From Hirudo medicinalis (taxonomy: Eukaryota; Annelida; Clitellata; Hirudinida; Hirudinidae), in NCBI GenBank assembly GCA_011800805.1, contig MPNW01001595.1, positions 1 to 10,068 on the forward strand: a stretch of 10,068 nt of DNA. The letters are read 5' to 3'. The number at the start of each line of letters is the position of its first letter. Within the stretch, counting starts at the first letter, position 1. Made by a program: the position numbers and the translations under genes. Below, in pieces: positions 7,801 through 10,068 of the stretch. Below the pieces are notes generated by a model. That model searched no databases. It was given only the letters and a program-made list of their open reading frames with translations, and was not told the DNA's origin.

Positions 7801-8102
7801 AATGATGCTTCAGCATTTTGCAATAAATAGTGACTCTTCTGTTTAAACTGATTAAAAACTACAAATTCTTTTTCGACCGAACCCACATTCACACTCACCA
7901 GGCGAATGAAAGTATTAAAATCATCAATAGTGTTTTTATAAATCTCGTCAACAGAAATATTAATATCACTAAGATTTTGAAAACGACTGATAACTTTCGA
8001 CGCAGCGAAGTCTCCAACAAAGGTCAAGAATTCAGTAAACAGTCGCTTGATTTCAACTACTCCAAAAAACTTCATCAGATCCAGAAACTCCACTTTAGAC
8101 AT
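1825..8102 (-). CDS. Gene A: ubiquitin-specific protease (peptidase C19) with a long unassigned N-terminus, 14 exons
   Basis: This entry spans the whole gene; the exons are listed separately. The exons are 8102-7371, 7278-6844, 6065-5637, 5531-5499, 5379-5331, 5198-5093, 4865-4779, 4567-4536, 3758-3652, 3521-3441, 3293-3193, 2646-2570, 2158-2026 and tentatively 1864-1825. All junctions are GT-AG and every phase matches, giving 2442 nt and 813 residues. The USP fold runs from about residue 533: oxyanion Asn539 and Cys544 (VNIGNS|CYLAS), QQD at 596-598, finger cysteines 647, 700 and 703, His778 (AGHY) and Asp795 (WFICDD). The His-to-Asp gap of 17 equals that of human USP7 (464 to 481). USPs cleave ubiquitin from proteins, and this one should be active if expressed. 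The N-terminal 532 residues are unrecognised. Weak points are the exon 1 donor, the exon 11 donor and the last exon. Confidence 0.8.
2026..2158 (-). CDS. Gene A exon 13: USP His box with catalytic His and Asp
   Basis: The exon follows TTTCTCTGGCAG and ends at CA|GTGAGA, 133 nt, entering with two codon bases and leaving with two. It reads HYTAVAYCEHVGSLDAGHYR, then a short loop and WFICDD. This is the C19 His box: His778 in GHY and Asp795, 17 residues on, complete the catalytic triad with Cys544. The sister exon in gene B (9790-9922) has the same length and the same phases. Confidence 0.9.
2159..2569 (-). other. Gene A intron 12
   Basis: A 411 bp intron (TTAG|GTTACT to CTCTGGCAG). A 66-residue minus-strand frame lies inside (2248-2448) but lacks splice fit and domain content. 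Nothing else is seen. Confidence 0.65.
2570..2646 (-). CDS. Gene A exon 12: USP domain between second finger and His box
   Basis: The exon follows ATATCAACAG and ends TTAG|GTTACT, 77 nt. It encodes LDFSNFSKNEDNLRFELDGF followed by EVNYLG. This occupies the place of the 'RF..........V.FP' stretch of USPs, between the second zinc knuckle and the His box. FEVNYLG aligns without gaps to FKVECSRG in the matching partial exon of gene B (10045-10068), and both exons leave at phase 1. Confidence 0.85.
2647..3192 (-). other. Gene A intron 11
   Basis: A 546 bp intron from CA|GTTATT to TATCAACAG. Antisense to it, a plus-strand frame is open to a TAA at 3054-3056 and reads HAKLLRRQVDLLKRCEKDKD followed by LLVALRNFSEKLTQ. 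This is an amphipathic, charged sequence of unknown origin. No partner exon or promoter was found, so I do not call it a gene. Confidence 0.55.
3193..3293 (-). CDS. Gene A exon 11: second zinc-knuckle and LPxxLII strand
   Basis: The exon follows TTATTTGTAG and begins ILCQECPEKEKTF, giving Cys700 and Cys703 of the USP zinc finger. It then runs to IKYLPEILIICILQ, the C19 'A.K...LP..LIIHLKRF' strand. The donor chosen is CA|GTTATT, because it gives LIICILQLDFS, the same length as LIIHLKRFSFS. A second in-phase donor, AG|GTCAGC ending at 3166, would insert nine residues. The zinc pair is intact, but the basic KR of the strand is replaced by LQ. Confidence 0.85.
3340..3364 (+). repeat. 25 bp dispersed repeat, copy 2
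   Basis: This is the partner of 1493-1517, differing at one base (T for G at the sixth position). It sits in intron 10 of gene A (3294-3440). Confidence 0.6.
3441..3521 (-). CDS. Gene A exon 10: linker exon of the USP finger region
   Basis: An 81 nt exon, phase 0 at both ends, sits between AATTTAACTAG and CAG|GTACCT. It encodes CNKSVKYQEIDLKDCWKDMT followed by an acidic EEMEQ. USPs have a 'IDL.DCL..F...E.ME' segment between the two halves of the finger, and YQEIDLKDCW...EEM fits this. It joins in frame to ILCQEC of exon 11. Confidence 0.8.
3652..3758 (-). CDS. Gene A exon 9: first half of the USP zinc finger
   Basis: The exon follows GCTTGTTTGCAG and ends AAA|GTGGGT, 107 nt. It reads KFAFEIETTWKCKAGHVGRS, then a strand-like QLEYAVHV. 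This is the USP 'F......T..C..C......E' segment, with Cys647. The usual second cysteine of the CxxC pair is Gly650, directly followed by His651, so zinc binding may be altered. Confidence 0.85.
3759..4535 (-). other. Gene A intron 8
   Basis: A 777 bp intron (AAAA|GTTGGG to TTTGCAG). Its middle is occupied by the LTR-like segment at 3987-4289; the rest is AT-rich with no coding signal. Confidence 0.65.
3987..4289 (-). mobile_element. Possible solo LTR inside gene A intron 8
   Basis: Read on the minus strand, the segment starts TGTTCTACTTGTGG and ends GTCGCTACA, so it has TG...CA ends. It contains a TATA-like CTATTTAAG near the middle, then an AAATAAAC polyadenylation-like hexamer about 130 bases further on, then a T/G-rich tail. 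That order (U3, R, U5) fits a retrotransposon LTR of about 303 bp. Base composition is more balanced than in the flanks. No matching target-site duplication is seen (TAGCG against GTAAT), and no internal element genes are present. Family is not assignable. Confidence 0.3.
4536..4567 (-). CDS. Gene A exon 8: 32 nt micro-exon
   Basis: It lies after a long pyrimidine-rich acceptor (TTTCACTTCAAAG) and ends AAAA|GTTGGG. It supplies one base to finish Arg624, ten codons (SKGISKDVFK) and one base of Lys635. Both phases are exactly those required by exons 7 and 9. The joined reading DVFKKKFAFEIETTWKC resembles the 'LF.G.......C' segment preceding the USP finger. Phase fit is the main support, because so short an exon has little signal of its own. 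Confidence 0.7.
4779..4865 (-). CDS. Gene A exon 7: USP QQD box
   Basis: The exon follows TTTATTTCTTAG and ends ACACG|GTGACT, 87 nt. Joined to exon 6 it reads SQQDGFQFLMCLMNKVEKEL. SQQD.xEFL is the hallmark QQD box of C19 proteases; Gln596, Gln597 and Asp598 are intact, and the usual Glu of EFL is Gln (QFL). Codon choice is notably GC-richer than the flanking introns. Confidence 0.9.
5093..5198 (-). CDS. Gene A exon 6: helices between Cys box and QQD box
   Basis: The exon follows TTATACATACAG and ends ATCAG|GTTGTG, 106 nt, two bases in and two bases out. It encodes LFETLYRMLSPQCSVIASDL and then IRELGKYIGKFSTI. USPs have a helix pair here ending in 'F......QQDA'. The other frames meet a stop, and only this frame links exon 5 to the QQD exon. 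Confidence 0.85.
5331..5379 (-). CDS. Gene A exon 5: catalytic cysteine exon
   Basis: A 49 nt exon follows ACTCCAACCAG and ends CGAAG|GTGAAC. It starts exactly at the catalytic codon: TGC (Cys544), then YLASMLQCLKVCFNE. Joined to exon 4 it gives NIGNSCYLASMLQCL, the C19 Cys box (GNTCYLNSLLQCL type). The open frame upstream of this acceptor also looks codon-like but would break the GNSC motif, so I treat it as intron. Confidence 0.9.
5499..5531 (-). CDS. Gene A exon 4: 33 nt micro-exon with the oxyanion Asn
   Basis: Eleven codons, RPANFVNIGNS, lie between a good acceptor (TTTTATTCTAG) and a consensus donor (CT|GTAAGT), with phase 0 on both sides. FVNIGNS is the start of the USP Cys box. Asn539, five residues before the catalytic Cys, is the expected oxyanion residue. 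Confidence 0.88.
5637..6065 (-). CDS. Gene A exon 3: helical region just before the USP domain
   Basis: 143 codons run from acceptor TTTTTAAAAG to donor TAT|GTAAAT, both phase 0. I recognise no domain. The residues are rich in Leu, Ile and Phe at helix-like spacing (KYFIFITNSYKYYPELLIAI; ILSLNLLTPVDG; SLLPLDCGKELLKFYYECL), so an all-helical fold, perhaps armadillo-like, is possible. It ends KMFDKIY and joins RPANFVNIGNS directly, so it abuts the protease. The frame continues open to the TAG of the exon 4 acceptor, so the donor was picked by phase and by resemblance to GTAAGT. Confidence 0.7.
6066..6843 (-). other. Gene A intron 2, AT-rich with repeated TTAATTAA
   Basis: A 778 bp intron between AAG|GTATGA and TTTTTAAAAG. 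No coding signal is seen. Most of it is low-complexity ATTAATTA sequence, with seven exact TTAATTAA octamers starting at 6222, 6249, 6334, 6353, 6422, 6467 and 6600. Near its 5' end (minus orientation), 6635-6648 and 6711-6724 form an imperfect inverted repeat. Confidence 0.7.
6844..7278 (-). CDS. Gene A exon 2: unassigned N-terminal region
   Basis: 145 codons run from acceptor AAAAAATATAG to a strong donor AAG|GTATGA, phase 0 at both ends. The start is polar and charged (KPQKEQKRVNEDED), probably a linker. It is followed by NYSPPKELPKWLHQAQ and hydrophobic strands such as TIYILFILSYENG and GVAEIIGF. The end (NRFFVIGNGRELVEQYQKRF) looks alpha/beta. I do not recognise a family. Linkage to the USP exons rests on strand, spacing and phase. 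Confidence 0.7.
7371..8102 (-). CDS. Gene A exon 1: start of the protein, unassigned domain
   Basis: Start ATG at 8102 with an in-frame TAA 15 bases upstream, which supports this start (MSKVEFLDLMKFFGVVEIKR). The 244 codons contain no known motif that I can name. There is no signal peptide. Several cysteines occur (ECYLCKVFVVKEC; NEKCCSK), along with strand-like hydrophobic runs (SLLPVVVYLYDEKEVVIKIG). The exon ends in a six-Met run from an ATG microsatellite, with donor ACG|GTTGGT. An alternative phase-0 donor, TAT|GTGAGA with exon end at 7452, is closer to consensus and would remove 27 residues including the Met run; all later residue numbers would then fall by 27. Confidence 0.7.
7373..7393. 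repeat. ATG/CAT trinucleotide microsatellite at the end of exon 1
   Basis: The plus strand carries tandem CAT units. On the gene strand they are ATG in frame and read as six Met codons (residues 238-243) if the longer exon 1 is used. With the alternative donor at 7451 the repeat is intronic. Confidence 0.8.
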
Positions 8103-8440
8103 GACAGTGATCAGAGATTACCTCCGCCAAAACGAATATAAATGAAAAAGAAAGTGAAATCTCCCAACTTTCCTAAAATGCTTAGGAGTGATTAGCAGGG
8201 ATGTGACTTAAAGAGAATTAACATCGTTAAAATCAGAAAGTGAAAGATGATCTTACTTTTTGACCACTGCTTTTATTAATAAAAGTTGTGAATCATGATC
8301 TATAATTTTCTTTGCCTCGTAATTTCGAAAAATTCAAGTTATTTGTTCATCTTTATTGAGAAAATTATACTTACCTGTTTCCAGATTTTTAACTGGAATA
8401 TAAATTCCAAGATGTCGGTAACAATAATTTCATAATTATC
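8103..8440 (-). promoter_or_regulatory. 5' flank and probable promoter of gene A
   Basis: No coding signal is seen. The minus strand carries TTTATATTCG about 40 bases before the ATG as a weak TATA-like element, and no clear initiator. A GAG|GTAATC donor-like sequence lies just upstream of the ATG, so a 5' UTR intron cannot be excluded. Placement is by position only. Confidence 0.25.
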
Positions 8441-8880
8441 CCCGTTAACACCTTGAGGTACGAAAAAGCGCCTTTAACATGTCCCCTCATCCTTTGCCTT
8501 GCCCGGGCGTTTTCGATTTATTTTCAGACTAAAAAACTTTCTGAAAAAAAAACTCCCTCCTAACTAGTCCCTTGCCTCCGACATTCAAAATAACGTCGTG
8601 TTTTTCCCCGCATTAACGCGGCTTGACGTTTCTAAGGATTCCTTTAACTTGGTAGCCTAGTGGTTCCCTCAAGGTGGACTGTTCCGCCTCTGGGAAATTA
8701 CAGGACATACTTTTCTTGAGATTAATCATATTATTTAATAATAATAATAAGTTAATTTGTTTGGTGCGGGCAACTAGGTGGAGTTCCAACACTACCCATC
8801 AGTTCTTATGTAAAGCACTTAACCCTTTAGCACTCTACCTACTGCTTTGTGGGCTTCAGTAGTTGGTCCCATAATTACTA
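8441..8880. mobile_element. GC-richer intergenic block, probably transposon-derived
   Basis: This stretch between genes B and A differs in composition from its surroundings (CCCGGGCG, GCATTAACGCGG). It holds TAGCCTAGTGG at 8653-8663, a perfect match to the tRNA/SINE A-box pattern TRGCNNAGTGG, and an AAT run at 8738-8750 that could be a SINE tail. A convincing B box is not seen. At 8819 there is TTAACCCTTTAGCACTC, resembling a piggyBac-type end next to its TTAA target; the opposite end is not visible. Short frames here are not convincing genes. Several fragments may overlap. Confidence 0.3.
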
Positions 8881-9408
8881 TTAACATTCCCAAATATTTC
8901 TTCCCGTCATAGAATAGTTCGAGCTATAATTCATTACCAGATGATGATGTCATACCTAAGTCACATTGTTGCATCTATGCAATTTGATTTATCTAAATTT
9001 GTACTGATTGATTGCAATTAAATTTAATTTTGCTCCATCGATTTTTTCTTGTTCACATGCGTCACCTGCCCTGCAAGAGGCTGGCCCTTTGGCAACTTTA
9101 AAATGGACATTTTGAGTCAACAATGAATGAATAACAATCCAAAATGTAGAATTATAATGAAAATTAGTCTGAGTTTCATTAGGTGGTTATGTCTCCACTG
9201 AACTGACCACAAATGTAACGTTGTATGAAATATGTACAATGTAGCAATTTATGGAATATATAAAAAAAAAATTAGAATTCATTTGAGAAGTTAACAAGTT
9301 GGTAAATGTCAGAGAGTTAGCATTATACCTGCTTGATATTAAATCTAGATTTACACTGTTGATGATTTTGTAGGGATTTGTTTTTAACAATGATGCTGTC
9401 AAAGACAT
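8881..9408 (-). other. 3' flank and likely 3' UTR of gene B
   Basis: Directly past the gene B stop the sequence becomes AT-rich. The open frame at 9187-9408 begins on the ATG overlapping the TAA (TAAATG) and has no domain. No canonical AATAAA is seen on the minus strand in this interval; an ATTAAA variant lies near 9025. The rest holds nothing that I can assign. Confidence 0.45.
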
Positions 9409-9475
9409 TTACGGTATGTCTTTCTTGTAAAATACCATGTAGACAGTTCTCGACTCGATAGAATCACTCTGTTGC
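9409..9475 (-). CDS. Gene B terminal coding exon: USP C-terminal strand
   Basis: The exon follows CAATTTAGCAG and runs to TAA at 9409-9411, 67 nt. The first base completes Arg after the previous exon (CCAAG|G). The reading is QQSDSIESRTVYMVFYKKDI then Pro and stop. VYMVFYKK is the conserved last strand of USP domains (YMLFYxK type). A tandem acceptor (TTAGCAG) would allow one extra residue, starting at 9478. Confidence 0.85.
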
Positions 9476-9789
9476 CTGCTAAATTGAAAAGTTGAAGCAT
9501 TCTGCAAGTATTATGAGGTGATAAAAGTAGCCAATCACTGATAAAGATTTCCATTAAAATTACTTCCTTAGAACCAATGACAGTTTATGATCAGTAAGTT
9601 GTCTTCATTAGCATGCATTTTTATAATAATAATAATATGATATTTTTACACTTTACTATTACAATAATTTATAAATTCTTTTTTACTTATCATTAATATT
9701 ATTATTAGCTTCACCTTTCTATATTATTTATATTAATAAACTTTTTTACAAAACCAAAAGCTGTAAAGCAATCTTGTAAATTGGCTAAC
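9476..9789 (-). other. Gene B last intron
   Basis: A 314 bp AT-rich intron (GTTAGC to TTAGCAG) with short AAT runs near 9623-9637 and 9700-9710. No other structure or coding potential is seen. Confidence 0.7.
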
Positions 9790-9922
9790 CTTGGAGTAAC
9801 AAACGAGTCGTTGCACTCATACCAAGGACCTCCGGGAGGAATCCTGACATGGGCTGTATAATGTCCTGATTGCATGGTGCCAGAGTGCTCACAATAAGCA
9901 ATGGCTGAGTAGGTAGCTGAAC
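9790..9922 (-). CDS. Gene B exon: USP His box, tandem paralog of gene A exon 13
   Basis: A 133 nt exon lies between TTTCTGTTCTCAG and CCAAG|GTTAGC. It reads SATYSAIAYCEHSGTMQSGH, then YTAHVR, a PPGGP loop and WYECNDSFVTP. GHY carries the catalytic His, and the third catalytic position, 17 residues on, is Asn (CND), where gene A has Asp. Asn is an accepted alternative in family C19. Length, entry phase and exit phase equal those of exon 13 of gene A, so the two genes arose by duplication. The gene continues beyond the right edge. Confidence 0.9.
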
Positions 9923-10044
9923 CTGAGAACAGAAAAATTTAAAAAATCCAATTTATTGCTTAAAGTTTTTTGTTGATGTGTTGAATAGTTAAAAGAAAAT
10001 TGAATAAATAAATAAATAAAAAGTATGGAAAGAATGAAGTTAAC

Positions 10045-10068
10045 CCCGAGAGCATTCGACTTTGAAAT
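10045..10068 (-). CDS. Gene B partial upstream USP exon at the right edge
   Basis: The last 24 bases of an exon end at CGGG|GTTAAC. They encode FKVECSR plus the first base of Gly. The phase (1) is the one needed by the His-box exon. FKVECSRGSATYSAIAYCEH aligns without gaps to FEVNYLGKSGHYTAVAYCEH of gene A, where the intron sits at the same place. It is cut by the window end. Confidence 0.75.

Noticed and set aside
7830..8141. Plus-strand 103-residue open frame
   Set aside because: It is antisense to gene A exon 1 and has no start context or domain.
8674..8862. Plus-strand 62-residue open frame
   Set aside because: It runs through the AAT repeat and transposon-like block, with Leu/Asn runs from simple sequence only.
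9187..9408. Minus-strand 73-residue open frame starting at TAAATG
   Set aside because: It begins on the stop codon of gene B and is AT-rich; more likely 3' UTR than a separate protein.

Overview
The window is eukaryotic nuclear DNA. Coding sequence is broken into short exons flanked by GT-AG introns, spacers are very AT-rich with simple repeats, and there is no bacterial gene packing. Compact introns (about 90-780 bp), a tandem duplication of a ubiquitin-protease gene and transposon-like debris fit an arthropod; a springtail is possible, but the taxon is inference.

The centre of the window (about 1825-8102, minus strand) is one gene, 'gene A', rebuilt here exon by exon from reading frame, splice sites and phase. 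Fourteen exons join in frame into a protein of about 813 residues. The last ~280 residues form a ubiquitin-specific protease (USP, peptidase family C19) domain. It has the Cys box (split by an intron just before the catalytic Cys), a QQD box, a partial zinc finger and a His box with the usual His-to-Asp spacing. The first ~532 residues (three large exons, 7371-8102, 6844-7278 and 5637-6065) match no domain I recognise.

A second USP gene, 'gene B', lies upstream on the same strand and enters from the right edge. Its last three coding exons are visible (10045-10068 partial, 9790-9922, 9409-9475). Its His-box exon has exactly the length (133 nt) and splice phases of gene A's, so A and B are tandem paralogs. 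B has Asn where A has Asp at the third catalytic position.

At the left edge, the plus-strand coding end of a third gene (about 1-111) is followed by a 3' UTR with polyadenylation signals. It converges on the 3' end of gene A.

The rest is non-coding. The 430-1800 spacer holds a diverged ~310 bp tandem repeat. Intron 8 holds a possible solo LTR (about 3987-4289). Intron 2 is dense in TTAATTAA. A GC-richer block at 8440-8880 between A and B looks transposon-derived. Genes A and B are probably cysteine proteases acting on ubiquitin or ubiquitin-like conjugates; their substrates cannot be read from the sequence.
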